The notes beneath the pieces are model-generated. The model was not told the DNA's origin and made no database searches. It saw nothing but the letters and a program-made list of their open reading frames with translations. Of a DNA stretch of 54,050 bases, positions 42,126 to 50,311 are shown one piece after another. Where the stretch lies: the NCBI GenBank assembly GCA_035934555.1, contig DASYXT010000001.1:1-54050 (forward strand), in the 5' to 3' direction. Each line of letters begins with the position of its first letter. Position 1 is the stretch's first letter. This DNA comes from DASYXT01 sp035934555. Lineage in GTDB: Bacteria; Verrucomicrobiota; Verrucomicrobiia; Limisphaerales; UBA8199. Both the position numbers and the translations under genes were made by a program.

Positions 42126-42548
42126 ATGCCGTTGATCCCCGACAGAGTTAAGTATCGCAAGATGCACCGCGGCAACCGCGCCGGCCTGGCCTCGCGCGGT
42201 AACACGGTTGCCTTTGGCGAATTTGGGCTGATGGCCCTGCAGCGCTGCTGGCTGGATACCAAACAACTGGAAGCCGCCCGTGTCGCCATCGCCCGTAACA
42301 TGAAGCGCCACGGCAAAATGTGGATTCGCGTCTTCCCCCAAAAGTCCTATACCAAAAAGCCGCTGGAAACCCGTATGGGCAAGGGCAAAGGCCCGCTGGA
42401 ATCCTGGGTCGCGGTCATCCGACCGGCCAACGTGCTCTTTGAGGTGGACGGTGTGACGGAAGCCGTCGCGCGGGAGTCAATGCGCCTGGCCGCCACTAAA
42501 CTGCCTATCAAAACCAAATTCATTTCCCGCCACCGCATCGGCTCATGA
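42126..42548 (+). CDS. rplP: 50S ribosomal protein L16
   Basis: The 140-residue protein starts MPLIPDRVKYRKMHRGNRAG and has RVFPQKSYTKKPLETRMGKG. L16 organises the tRNA-binding sites of the large subunit. The stop overlaps the rpmC start (ATGA). Confidence 0.97.
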   Translation: MPLIPDRVKYRKMHRGNRAGLASRGNTVAFGEFGLMALQRCWLDTKQLEAARVAIARNMKRHGKMWIRVFPQKSYTKKPLETRMGKGKGPLESWVAVIRPANVLFEVDGVTEAVARESMRLAATKLPIKTKFISRHRIGS

Positions 42549-42751
42549 AAAAGAACCAACGCAAGGAAATTCAGGAAAAGACCGTCGAGGAACTTCTGGC
42601 CGACAGCCGGAACCTGCGTCAGGAAATCTTTAACCTGCGGCTCCAGCAGGCCAGCGCCCAGTTGGAGAAGCCGGCGCGTCTGCGCACGTTGCGGCGCGAC
42701 ATCGCCCGGATGGAAACTCGCCTTTCGGAACTGCGCCGCAAAGCCGCTTAA
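42545..42751 (+). CDS. rpmC: 50S ribosomal protein L29
   Basis: The 68-residue protein begins MKKNQRKEIQEKTVEELLAD and has the EIFNLRLQQASAQLEKPARL motif. L29 sits at the tunnel exit, near the signal-recognition and trigger-factor binding site. Translationally coupled to rplP. Confidence 0.95.
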   Translation: MKKNQRKEIQEKTVEELLADSRNLRQEIFNLRLQQASAQLEKPARLRTLRRDIARMETRLSELRRKAA

Positions 42752-42769
42752 CCTGTTCTATATTTTTTT

Positions 42770-43114
42770 ATGTCCGAATCCACCTCCAGCACCGCCACTG
42801 AAAACGCGCCCGCTTCGGCGGCCCCCGCGGCGCAACCCGCGGCTCGCGCCCACCGCAAGGAGCGCGTCGGTGAGGTCATTTCCAATAAGATGGCCAAGAC
42901 CATCATTGTCCGCGTCGAGCGCCGCTTTCCGCACGCGAAGTTCAAGAAAGTCATTACCGGGTATAAAAAATTCTACGCCCACGACGAAAAAAGCGAAGCC
43001 AAGGTCGGGGACCGAGTGCGCATCGAGGAAACCCGTCCGCTATCCAAGACCAAGCGCTGGCGCCTGGTTGAGGTCGTCGAGCGCGGCGTCGAACTCACCC
43101 CCCTCAATGCCTGA
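42770..43114 (+). CDS. rpsQ: 30S ribosomal protein S17 with N-terminal extension
   Basis: The 114-residue protein has an Ala/Ser/Pro-rich extension of about 30 residues before the core HRKERVGEVISNKMAKTIIV. The core YKKFYAHDEKSEAKVGDRVR is normal; usual S17 is 80-90 residues. No ribosome binding site is visible before the ATG. Confidence 0.95.
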   Translation: MSESTSSTATENAPASAAPAAQPAARAHRKERVGEVISNKMAKTIIVRVERRFPHAKFKKVITGYKKFYAHDEKSEAKVGDRVRIEETRPLSKTKRWRLVEVVERGVELTPLNA

Positions 43115-43157
43115 TATGCCTGCCCCCCGCCTCCAACGCTCCGCTTTGCGCTAATTT

Positions 43158-43523
43158 ATGCTTCAGATTCGTTCCATCCTCGACGTTGCCGATAACACCG
43201 GCGCCAAACGCGCCGCCGCCATCGGCGTGCTTGGCAGCAACCAGCGTTACGCCCACATCGGCGACATCATCAAAGCGCATATCAAGGAAGCCACTCCTGA
43301 CGGCACGGTTAAAAAAGGCGAGGTGGTCGATGCGGTGGTGGTCCGCACCCGGCAAGCCATCCGGCGCAACGATGGGTCGTACCTCCGGTTTGACAGCAAT
43401 GCTATCGTGATCATTGATAAGGAACTTAATCCTCGCGGTACCCGCATCTTCGGTCCCGTCGCCCGTGAATTGCGCGACAAGAAATTCATGAAGATAGTTT
43501 CGCTGGCACCCGAGGTCATTTGA
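43158..43523 (+). CDS. rplN: 50S ribosomal protein L14
   Basis: The 121-residue protein begins MLQIRSILDVADNTGAKRAA and ends FMKIVSLAPEVI; GTRIFGPVARELRDKKFMK is the conserved C-terminal segment. L14 contacts the 30S at the inter-subunit bridge. Normal length. Confidence 0.97.
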   Translation: MLQIRSILDVADNTGAKRAAAIGVLGSNQRYAHIGDIIKAHIKEATPDGTVKKGEVVDAVVVRTRQAIRRNDGSYLRFDSNAIVIIDKELNPRGTRIFGPVARELRDKKFMKIVSLAPEVI

Positions 43524-43530
43524 GGATTTT

Positions 43531-43809
43531 ATGCACAATTGTCACGTGAAGAAGAACGACGAAGTGGTGGTGCTCGCTGGTGCCAATAAAGGCAAGCGCG
43601 GCCGCATCATCGCAGTCAGCGGCAAGAAACAACGGGTCATCATTGAGGGTGTGCGCATGATCAAACGCCATATGCGCAAAAGCCAGCAGTACCCGAATGG
43701 CCAGATCGTCGAGCGCGAAGGCTCGGTGCATATCTCCAATGTGATGAAGGCGGCGGCCTTCGATGCGCGTGCCGCCCGCCGCACCGCTCCGGCCCCCGCC
43801 GCCAGCTAA
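43531..43809 (+). CDS. rplX: 50S ribosomal protein L24
   Basis: This 92-residue protein contains the KOW motif VKKNDEVVVLAGANKGKRGR and REGSVHISNVM. L24 initiates assembly of the large subunit. GAGG lies 7 nt upstream, one of few clear Shine-Dalgarno sites in the operon. Confidence 0.96.
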   Translation: MHNCHVKKNDEVVVLAGANKGKRGRIIAVSGKKQRVIIEGVRMIKRHMRKSQQYPNGQIVEREGSVHISNVMKAAAFDARAARRTAPAPAAS

Positions 43810-43847
43810 GCTCTCCCTCAACTATCAACCTTCAACCATCCGCCAAT

Positions 43848-44426
43848 TTGAAAGCCAGACTCTACGACAAATATATCAACGAAGTCGTTCCGGCGCTGAA
43901 GGAAAAGCACCAGTACAAAAACCCGCACCAGATTCCCCGCATGCAGAAAATCGTGGTGAACATGGGTGTGAGCGCTTCGTTGGAGAAGAGCGCGATCGAT
44001 GACGCGGCCAAGGACCTGGCGCTGATCACCGGCCGCAAGGCGGCCATCAGCAAGTCCCGGCATAGCATCGCCAATTTCAAATTGCGCGAAGGCCAGCCCA
44101 TTGGCTGCCGCGTCACGCTCCGGCGCGAAGTCATGTACGAGTTCTTCGATCGCCTGATCGCCACCGCCCTGCCCCGCATCCGCGACTTCCGGGGGTTGTC
44201 GGCGCGTTCCTTCGACGGCCGCGGTAATTACTCCCTGGGCATCGGCGACCAAACCATCTTCCCGGAAATCGAGCTGGACAAAATCAAGCGCCAGCAGGGA
44301 ATGGACATCACCATTGTCACCAGTGCACGGAGCAATGAGGAAGCACTGGATTTGCTCCGCTTGATGGGCATGCCCTTTGCCGAAACCAAAGCCAAAGAAC
44401 CCGCAAAAGAAACCGCAGCAGCCTGA
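43848..44426 (+). CDS. rplE: 50S ribosomal protein L5
   Basis: The 192-residue protein starts with TTG (43848), the only plausible start that keeps the conserved N-terminus (KARLYDKYINEVVPALKEK). It has PRMQKIVVNMGVSASLEK and GNYSLGIGDQTIFPEIELDK. L5 binds 5S rRNA and P-site tRNA. The Lys/Ala/Glu-rich tail is unusual. Confidence 0.95.
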   Translation: MKARLYDKYINEVVPALKEKHQYKNPHQIPRMQKIVVNMGVSASLEKSAIDDAAKDLALITGRKAAISKSRHSIANFKLREGQPIGCRVTLRREVMYEFFDRLIATALPRIRDFRGLSARSFDGRGNYSLGIGDQTIFPEIELDKIKRQQGMDITIVTSARSNEEALDLLRLMGMPFAETKAKEPAKETAAA

Positions 44427-44450
44427 TTTTATCACGTCTCATTTAGTCCT

Positions 44451-44720
44451 ATGGCAAAAACCGCATGGATCGAACGTAACAAGCGCAAAGCCGAAACGGT
44501 GAAGAAGTTCGCGGCGTTGCGCGCCGAACTCAAGGCCCGGAAGGATTATGCCGGGTTATCGAAACTGCCACGGGATGCCAGCCCCGTGCGGGTGGTCAAC
44601 CGCTGCTCGATGAGCGGTCGCCGACACGGCTATCTCCGCAAATTCGGCTGCTCGCGCCTGACATTTCGCGAAGCCGCCCTGTCCGGCCTGATCCCCGGTG
44701 TAACCAAGGCAAGTTGGTAA
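44451..44720 (+). CDS. rpsN: 30S ribosomal protein S14 (zinc-independent type)
   Basis: The 89-residue protein ends GCSRLTFREAALSGLIPGVT; the SPVRVVNRCSMSGRRHGYLR core lacks the two CxxC zinc motifs of the short form, so it is the long, zinc-independent type. It occupies the head of the 30S. Confidence 0.96.
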   Translation: MAKTAWIERNKRKAETVKKFAALRAELKARKDYAGLSKLPRDASPVRVVNRCSMSGRRHGYLRKFGCSRLTFREAALSGLIPGVTKASW

Positions 44721-44722
44721 CT

Positions 44723-45109
44723 ATGAACGACCCCATTTCCGACATGCTCACCCGCATCCGCAACGCCAACCACGCGTTGCTGCCCGCTGTGGACCTGCCG
44801 CACTCCAAAATGAAGGAGAGCATCGCCGTGATCCTCAAGCGCGAAGGGTATATCCAGGACTACGCCGTCGCAGGCCAGATTGGCCGCACCCTGACACTGA
44901 AACTCAAGTACCAGGGCAAGAAAAGCGTTATCGAGGGTTTGCGGCGCGTCAGCACGCCGGGCCTGCGCCGCTATGTCGGGTCCACCGAAATCCCCCGCGT
45001 CCGCGGCGGCCTGGGCGTCGCCGTCCTTTCCACCTCGGAAGGGCTGATGACCGGCAACCAGGCCCGCAAGAAAAACCTCGGCGGCGAACTCCTCTGCTAC
45101 GTCTGGTAA
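44723..45109 (+). CDS. rpsH: 30S ribosomal protein S8
   Basis: The 128-residue protein begins MNDPISDMLTRIRNANHALL and ends GGELLCYVW; SSTSEGLM-type segment reads AVLSTSEGLMTGNQARKKNL. S8 is a primary binder of 16S rRNA. The start at 44723 matches the family; a start 9 nt upstream is less likely. Only 2 nt separate it from rpsN. Confidence 0.97.
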   Translation: MNDPISDMLTRIRNANHALLPAVDLPHSKMKESIAVILKREGYIQDYAVAGQIGRTLTLKLKYQGKKSVIEGLRRVSTPGLRRYVGSTEIPRVRGGLGVAVLSTSEGLMTGNQARKKNLGGELLCYVW

Positions 45110-45132
45110 CACCCTGAACAATTGGATTTGTT

Positions 45133-45669
45133 ATGTCTAGAATCGGAAAACAACCCATCGTCCTGCCGCCTAAGGTCAAAGTCGAAATCAAAGGCCAGCA
45201 GGTGCACGTCGAAGGCCCCAAAGGCAAACTCGATTGGCAACTCCCCCGCCGCACTTCGATCAAAGTGGACGGTGGCACGGTTCATATCAGCCGCCAGGGT
45301 GATGATGCCGAGGCTAAGGCGCTGCATGGCCTGAGCCGCGCATTGGTCAATAACATGGTCAAAGGCGTCTCCGATGGCTTTGTCAAAAAGCTCGAAATCC
45401 AAGGTGTCGGATTCAAAGCCGCCGTGCAGGGTAAGACCGTCAACATGAGCCTCGGGTTTTCCCATCCGATTAATTATCCTATTCCCGATCAGATCAAAGT
45501 TACTGTCGAGGAGAACACCAAGCTGACGATTGAAGGTCCGGACCGGCAAGTGGTCGGCCAGGTGGCCTCCGAGTTGCGCAGCTTTTACCCCCCGGAACCC
45601 TATAAGGGCAAAGGCGTCCGGTACGTCGGCGAACATGTGGTCCGCAAAGAAGGCAAGACCGTCCAGTAA
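45133..45669 (+). CDS. rplF: 50S ribosomal protein L6
   Basis: The 178-residue protein begins MSRIGKQPIVLPPKVKVEIK and ends with PYKGKGVRYVGEHVVRKEGK, the family terminal motif. L6 forms part of the factor-binding region. Normal length. Confidence 0.97.
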   Translation: MSRIGKQPIVLPPKVKVEIKGQQVHVEGPKGKLDWQLPRRTSIKVDGGTVHISRQGDDAEAKALHGLSRALVNNMVKGVSDGFVKKLEIQGVGFKAAVQGKTVNMSLGFSHPINYPIPDQIKVTVEENTKLTIEGPDRQVVGQVASELRSFYPPEPYKGKGVRYVGEHVVRKEGKTVQ

Positions 45670-45683
45670 CCCATCGCACGAGC

Positions 45684-46049
45684 ATGAGAACGGAACAAAA
45701 GCAAAAACTGGCACAGAAGCGACGCTGGCGGATCCGCAAGAAGATCAACGGCACGCGCGAGCGCCCGCGGATGAGCGTCTGCTTTACGCACAAAAACATC
45801 CACGTGCAGTTTATTGACGATACGGCCGGTATCACCCTGGCGGCGGCTTCCACCACCAGCAAGAGCACCCCCGACCACGATAAACTCGCTGCCAACGCTC
45901 CCAGCGCCAAGAGCCTTGGCGCGGCTGCTGCCCAGGTTGCCCTCGGCAAGGGCATCAAGGAAGTGGTCTTCGACCGCGGGACGGCTCGTTATCATGGCAA
46001 GGTCAAAGCTCTGGCCGATGCCGCGCGCGAAGCCGGCTTGAAATTTTAA
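45684..46049 (+). CDS. rplR: 50S ribosomal protein L18
   Basis: The 121-residue protein shows RRWRIRKKINGTRERPRMSV and the GIKEVVFDRGTARYHGKVKA segment of the family. L18 binds 5S rRNA. The stop shares its last base with the rpsE start (TAATG). Confidence 0.96.
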   Translation: MRTEQKQKLAQKRRWRIRKKINGTRERPRMSVCFTHKNIHVQFIDDTAGITLAAASTTSKSTPDHDKLAANAPSAKSLGAAAAQVALGKGIKEVVFDRGTARYHGKVKALADAAREAGLKF

Positions 46050-46768
46050 TGTCCATGGAGATCAATATTGTGGCAGACCCAAATCCTTTAGAGAACGGCG
46101 AACAACCGAAGAAGCCTGAAGAAACCGCCCAGCCTGCGCCCGCCCTTGAGGCGCAGCCCGAGTCACGCTCGCGCGGCGGCTTTCGGGGCCGGCGTAACCG
46201 CCCGGCTCAGGACTCATCCCACCTGGGCGAGGGGGGGCAGGAACTGATCGAGAAGGTCGTGTTCATCAATCGCTCGGCGAAAGTTGTCAAAGGCGGACGC
46301 CGCTTCAACTTCAGCGCGCTGGTCGTAGTAGGCGACAAGCGGGGCCGCGTCGGAGTTGGCCTGGGCAAGGCTGGTGAGGTTGCCGATGCGATTCGCAAAG
46401 GCGGCGAACTGGCGCGTTCTCAAATGGTCGGTGTTTCTCTAAAGGATGCAACGATCCCGCACGAGGTGTTTTCCCACTATTGTGGCGCCAAGGTCCTGCT
46501 GCGGCCGGCCTCACCGGGAACAGGAATTATCGCCGGTAAAACCGTCCGGGCCGTGCTGGAGTCGGCCGGCGTAAAAGACGTGTTAAGCAAGTCGCTGGGC
46601 TCGAAGAACGCGGCGAATGTCGTCAAAGCCACTCTCCAGGCGCTGCTGAGCCTGCGCCTGCGCGAGCATATCTATGAGGGGCGCGGTTTGCAGATAAAGC
46701 AAGTCGAAGCCCCCAAGCCGCCTGAGGCGATGCCGCCGTCGATGGCAGCCCCGGTCCCCGTAGCCTGA
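46049..46768 (+). CDS. rpsE: 30S ribosomal protein S5 with extended termini
   Basis: The 239-residue protein has a Glu/Pro/Ala/Arg-rich extension of about 65 residues before the core LIEKVVFINRSAKVVKGGRR, with NFSALVVVGDKRGRVGVGLG and GTGIIAGKTVRAVLESAGVK. The C-terminus is Pro/Ala-rich too. Usual S5 is about 165 residues. S5 secures accuracy of decoding and mRNA unwinding. Confidence 0.95.
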   Translation: MSMEINIVADPNPLENGEQPKKPEETAQPAPALEAQPESRSRGGFRGRRNRPAQDSSHLGEGGQELIEKVVFINRSAKVVKGGRRFNFSALVVVGDKRGRVGVGLGKAGEVADAIRKGGELARSQMVGVSLKDATIPHEVFSHYCGAKVLLRPASPGTGIIAGKTVRAVLESAGVKDVLSKSLGSKNAANVVKATLQALLSLRLREHIYEGRGLQIKQVEAPKPPEAMPPSMAAPVPVA

Positions 46769-46799
46769 GCCGCTTGCCAACCCTGACTCATTAATTTTT

Positions 46800-47273
46800 A
46801 TGCGTTTACATGACCTCCAGCCCCGCCCGGGCGCCAAGCACCGCCGCAAACGCCTCGGCCAGGGTGAATCCAGCGGCCACGGCAAAACCAGCGGACGCGG
46901 TGGCAAGGGCCAGACCGCGCGCTCGGGCAGTTCCATTCGCATTGGCTTCGAAGGCGGCCAGATGCCGCTGATCCGCCGTATTCCCAAGCGCGGTTTTAAC
47001 AATGCGCGCCATGCGACTCGCTATTTGCCTGTCAATCTGGAGGCGCTTAACCAGTTCGAGGACGGCGCCCGCGTGGACGCCTCTGCCTTGCGCCAGGCCG
47101 GCCTGGCCAACGGCCGCATCGAGCAAATCAAAATCCTCGGCGACGGCGAGTTGACCAAAAAGCTCACGGTCAGCGCCCATGCGTTTAGCGCGTCGGCCAA
47201 GACGAAGATAGAGGCCAAAGGGGGGACATGTGAGGTACTGGCCGGCAAACCTGTTAAACCTGTTGCACCGTGA
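46800..47273 (+). CDS. rplO: 50S ribosomal protein L15
   Basis: This 157-residue protein begins MRLHDLQPRPGAKHRRKRLG and has GHGKTSGRGGKGQTARSG. rpmD (L30), usually between rpsE and rplO, is missing: only 31 nt separate the two genes. Confidence 0.96.
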   Translation: MRLHDLQPRPGAKHRRKRLGQGESSGHGKTSGRGGKGQTARSGSSIRIGFEGGQMPLIRRIPKRGFNNARHATRYLPVNLEALNQFEDGARVDASALRQAGLANGRIEQIKILGDGELTKKLTVSAHAFSASAKTKIEAKGGTCEVLAGKPVKPVAP

Positions 47274-47304
47274 TTTCTGCCTGTTGATAGTTTGAGCGAG
47301 AACC

Positions 47305-48714
47305 ATGTTAGCCGCCATTGCCAATACTTTTAATAACTGCTTCAAAATCCCGGAACTGAAGTCCCGGATTATTTTCACGTTGTTCGTGCTGGCCATTTGC
47401 CGCCTGGAAGCCATTATCCGCATCCCGGGGCTCAACGGTCAGGTGCTGCAGAATTTCTTCACCACGCATGCCGCAACAGCCGGCGGCGGCCTGCTGGGCA
47501 TGTACAGCATGTTCACCGGGGGCGCGCTGGAGCGTTGCGCCATTGGTTCGCTGGGCATCATGCCCTACATCAGCGCGACCATCATCATCCAATTGCTCAC
47601 GGCGGTGGTGCCCCAGTTAAGCAAGCTCGCCCGTGAAGAAGGCGGGCGCACCAAGCTCGTCCAATACGGCCGCTACCTGACGGTGCTACTGTGCATCGGC
47701 CAGGGATTCGTCATGGCGTTGGGCTGGGAAAACCCGGATAAAATCCCCGGGTTCCAGGGCATCGGGCAACTGGTGATGCACCCCAATCACTTGTGGTGGT
47801 ATCGGATCGAAACAACGGTTCTGTTAACCACCGGCACGGTGCTGTTGATGTGGTTCGGTGAACAAATTACCGACCGCGGCATCGGCAACGGGGTTTCTTT
47901 GGTCATTACCATCGGGATTCTTGCGCGGCTGCCGGCGGCATTCCAGGGTTTGATGGATATGTTCCACGGCGGCCAGGAATCCAATTTTAACGTCGGCCAT
48001 GGCGTAGCGCTCATCCTGCTGCTGGCCGGAGTGATCGCCGGGGTGATCGCCATCACCCAGGCGGAAAGAAAAGTTCCAGTCCAATACGCGCAACGGGCGG
48101 TCGGCCGCAAGATTTACCAGGGCCAAACCTCTTTCATGCCGTTGCGCGTTAATTATGCGGGCGTCATGCCCATCATCTTCGCCCAGGCCATTCTGATGTT
48201 CCCGCAGATGCTCTTTCAGCGTTTGTCCGACTGGCTGGGGAGCTTTCATTCGGCCGCGGCGGTATTTTTCTGGGGCGTATGCCACCGCCTGGCCGGCCTC
48301 CTGGCTGATGGCTCGAATTTTTACCTGACCGTCTATGGCCTGATGATTTTGTTTTTCTCCTACTTCTGGGTCGCGACGCAGTTCAATGAGCTTCAGATCG
48401 CCGACGACCTGAAGAAGAACGGCGGCTATATCCCCGGTGTGCGCCCCGGGCAGGCCACCAGCGATTACCTGCACAACGCGATGAGCCGCATCACTCTTTC
48501 CGGCGCGGTGTTCCTGGTGCTGATCGCCATCATCCCATCGCTGCTCTACCACCATATGAACATTCCCTACGCGGTGGCGCAGTATTTTGGCGGCACCAGC
48601 ATGCTGATCCTGGTGGGTGTGCTGCTCGATACCATGCGGCAGATGGAAACCCACCTGCTCATGCGCCACTACGATGGGTTCTTGAAAAAGGGCCGCTTGA
48701 GGGGCCGTTTTTGA
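47305..48714 (+). CDS. secY: preprotein translocase subunit SecY
   Basis: The 469-residue protein has ten membrane helices. Motifs include GIMPYISATIIIQLLTAVVP, GIGNGVSLVITIGI, KVPVQYAQRAVGRKIYQGQT, PLRVNYAGVMPIIFAQAILM, GGYIPGVRPGQATSDYL and the C-terminal LLMRHYDGFLKKGRLRG. SecY forms the protein-conducting channel with SecE and SecG. It is slightly longer than E. coli SecY. map follows directly; adk, often between them, is absent. Confidence 0.97.
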   Translation: MLAAIANTFNNCFKIPELKSRIIFTLFVLAICRLEAIIRIPGLNGQVLQNFFTTHAATAGGGLLGMYSMFTGGALERCAIGSLGIMPYISATIIIQLLTAVVPQLSKLAREEGGRTKLVQYGRYLTVLLCIGQGFVMALGWENPDKIPGFQGIGQLVMHPNHLWWYRIETTVLLTTGTVLLMWFGEQITDRGIGNGVSLVITIGILARLPAAFQGLMDMFHGGQESNFNVGHGVALILLLAGVIAGVIAITQAERKVPVQYAQRAVGRKIYQGQTSFMPLRVNYAGVMPIIFAQAILMFPQMLFQRLSDWLGSFHSAAAVFFWGVCHRLAGLLADGSNFYLTVYGLMILFFSYFWVATQFNELQIADDLKKNGGYIPGVRPGQATSDYLHNAMSRITLSGAVFLVLIAIIPSLLYHHMNIPYAVAQYFGGTSMLILVGVLLDTMRQMETHLLMRHYDGFLKKGRLRGRF

Positions 48715-48760
48715 TTGTTCTTTGCCATAGCGGTATTGGTCCGTAGAAGTTTGTTCGACC

Positions 48761-49549
48761 ATGCCAAAAACTCCGATGATCATTCTGAAAAGCGAGCGCG
48801 ACCTTGAAGCCATGCGACCGGCATGTGCCGTCGCAACCAGGGTCCTGAATGAAGTCGCCGCTTTTATCCAGCCCGGGGTCACCACCCAACAGGTGGACGC
48901 ATTCGCCGCCGACCGCATTAAACACCATGGCGCCAAAAGCGCCTTCCTGGGCTATCGCAAGTATCCTTGCAACATCTGCATCTCGGTAAACGAGCAGGTG
49001 GTGCATGGCCTGGCGGGCCCGCGCGTGCTGCGCTTCGGCGATATTGTCAGCCTGGACGTCGGAGTCGTGTTTCACGGCTTTATCGGCGATACAGCCCGCA
49101 CGGTAGCCGTCGGCGGTTGTGGCGTGCTTGCGCAGAAGCTGATGGACATTACCGAACAGGCGCTTTACGAAGGAATCGCCCAGGCGCTTCCGGGCAACCG
49201 CGTCGTGGACATCTCCCGCGCCGTGCAGAACCACGTCGAAACCAACGGGTTCAGCGTCGTCCGCGAGTTCGTCGGCCACGGCGTCGGCCGCTCCATGCAC
49301 GAAGAACCGCAGGTGCCGAATTATGTGGATGGCAAGGCAACTCCGCGCCTGCGGCCCGGCATGACGATCGCCATCGAACCGATGGTTAATTCCGGCCTGC
49401 CTGGTGTAAAAGTCTTGAGTGATGGCTGGACAGTTGTTACTTTAGATGGTTCATTGTCGGCTCATTTCGAGCATACGGTGCTCATCACCGAGGGCGAGCC
49501 TGAGATTCTGACGTGCCTGGAACGGATGCCATCAAAGTTGAAGGCTTAG
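48761..49549 (+). CDS. map: methionine aminopeptidase type I
   Basis: The 262-residue M24A enzyme has the metal ligands: two Asp in VSLDVGVVFHGFIGDTART, His in GHGVGRSMHEEPQVPNY, Glu in TIAIEPMVNSG and Glu in HFEHTVLITEGEP. It cleaves N-terminal methionine from nascent chains. Its 3' end overlaps infA by 37 nt in another frame. Confidence 0.95.
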   Translation: MPKTPMIILKSERDLEAMRPACAVATRVLNEVAAFIQPGVTTQQVDAFAADRIKHHGAKSAFLGYRKYPCNICISVNEQVVHGLAGPRVLRFGDIVSLDVGVVFHGFIGDTARTVAVGGCGVLAQKLMDITEQALYEGIAQALPGNRVVDISRAVQNHVETNGFSVVREFVGHGVGRSMHEEPQVPNYVDGKATPRLRPGMTIAIEPMVNSGLPGVKVLSDGWTVVTLDGSLSAHFEHTVLITEGEPEILTCLERMPSKLKA

Positions 49550-49725
49550 TGGTGGAAGCTTTGCCCAACAAGACCTATTGGGTGGAACTGGCCAACGGCC
49601 ATCGGCTGTTGGGGTTTGTGCCCGGCAAAGCGCGCTCGACCGCAGCGCGATTCGCCCCGGGCGATAAAGTGGATTTAGTGCTGTCGCCTTTCGATCTGTC
49701 GGAAGGCCGGATTGTTGTGAAATAG
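49513..49725 (+). CDS. infA: translation initiation factor IF-1
   Basis: This 70-residue OB-fold protein starts with GTG (49513) inside the end of map. Family landmarks are IKVEGLVVEALPNKTYWVEL, ANGHRLLGFVPGKAR and LSPFDLSEGRIVVK. The later in-frame GTG at 49549 would cut the conserved IKVEG strand, so 49513 is preferred. IF-1 occupies the A-site during initiation. The GKARSTAARFAPGDK segment is diverged from the usual GKMRKNYIRI. Confidence 0.9.
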   Translation: MPGTDAIKVEGLVVEALPNKTYWVELANGHRLLGFVPGKARSTAARFAPGDKVDLVLSPFDLSEGRIVVK

Positions 49726-49738
49726 AAACTAATTGATT

Positions 49739-49852
49739 ATGAAAGTGCGCGCCTCAGTTAAGAAGCTTTGCGAGAATTGCAAAATCATTCGTCGCAAGGG
49801 AGTCATTCGTGTGATCTGCACCAACGCGCGCCACAAGCAGCGCCAAGGTTAA
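49739..49852 (+). CDS. rpmJ: 50S ribosomal protein L36
   Basis: This 37-residue protein, MKVRASVKKLCENCKIIRRK followed by GVIRVICTNARHKQRQG, has the zinc-ribbon ligands Cys11, Cys14, Cys27 and His32. It lies 13 nt after infA and 28 nt before rpsM. It is the zinc-binding form, in contrast to the zinc-independent S14 of the same operon. Confidence 0.97.
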   Translation: MKVRASVKKLCENCKIIRRKGVIRVICTNARHKQRQG

Positions 49853-49880
49853 ACATCGTTCACCAACTTATCCATTTTTT

Positions 49881-50276
49881 ATGGCACGTATCATCGGCGT
49901 CGAGGTTCCCCCCAACAAACGGATCGATATCGCTTTGCGCTATATCTACGGCATTGGTCCCAGCAATTCCAAAGACATCCTGGCCCACGCCAATATTGAG
50001 CCCAGCACCCGCGCCAAAGACCTGACCGAACAACAGCTCTCGCAGATCGTCCACGCCATCCAGGACGGAAAGTACGTCATCGAAGGCGACCTGCGGCGCG
50101 AAATCGGCATGAACCTCAAGCGGCTCCAGGGTATCAAATGTTATCGCGGCGTTCGCCATCTGCGCGGCCTGCCGGTTCGAGGCCAACGCACCCAAACCAA
50201 CGCCCGCACTCGGAAAGGACCCCGTAAGACCGTTGGCGTGGTCCGCAGCCCAACCGCCAAGACCGGCATCCATTAA
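49881..50276 (+). CDS. rpsM: 30S ribosomal protein S13
   Basis: The 131-residue protein starts MARIIGVEVPPNKRIDIALR and ends with the tRNA-contacting tail RGQRTQTNARTRKGPRKT plus a further extension. S13 forms bridges to the 50S. The leader (ACTTATCCATTTTTT) has no Shine-Dalgarno site. Confidence 0.97.
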   Translation: MARIIGVEVPPNKRIDIALRYIYGIGPSNSKDILAHANIEPSTRAKDLTEQQLSQIVHAIQDGKYVIEGDLRREIGMNLKRLQGIKCYRGVRHLRGLPVRGQRTQTNARTRKGPRKTVGVVRSPTAKTGIH

Positions 50277-50311
50277 TTCACCCTCCGTTTATCCATTAAT
50301 CCAGTCTCAGT

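Noticed and set aside
48715..48760. possible adk between secY and map
   Set aside because: Only 46 nt separate the two genes.
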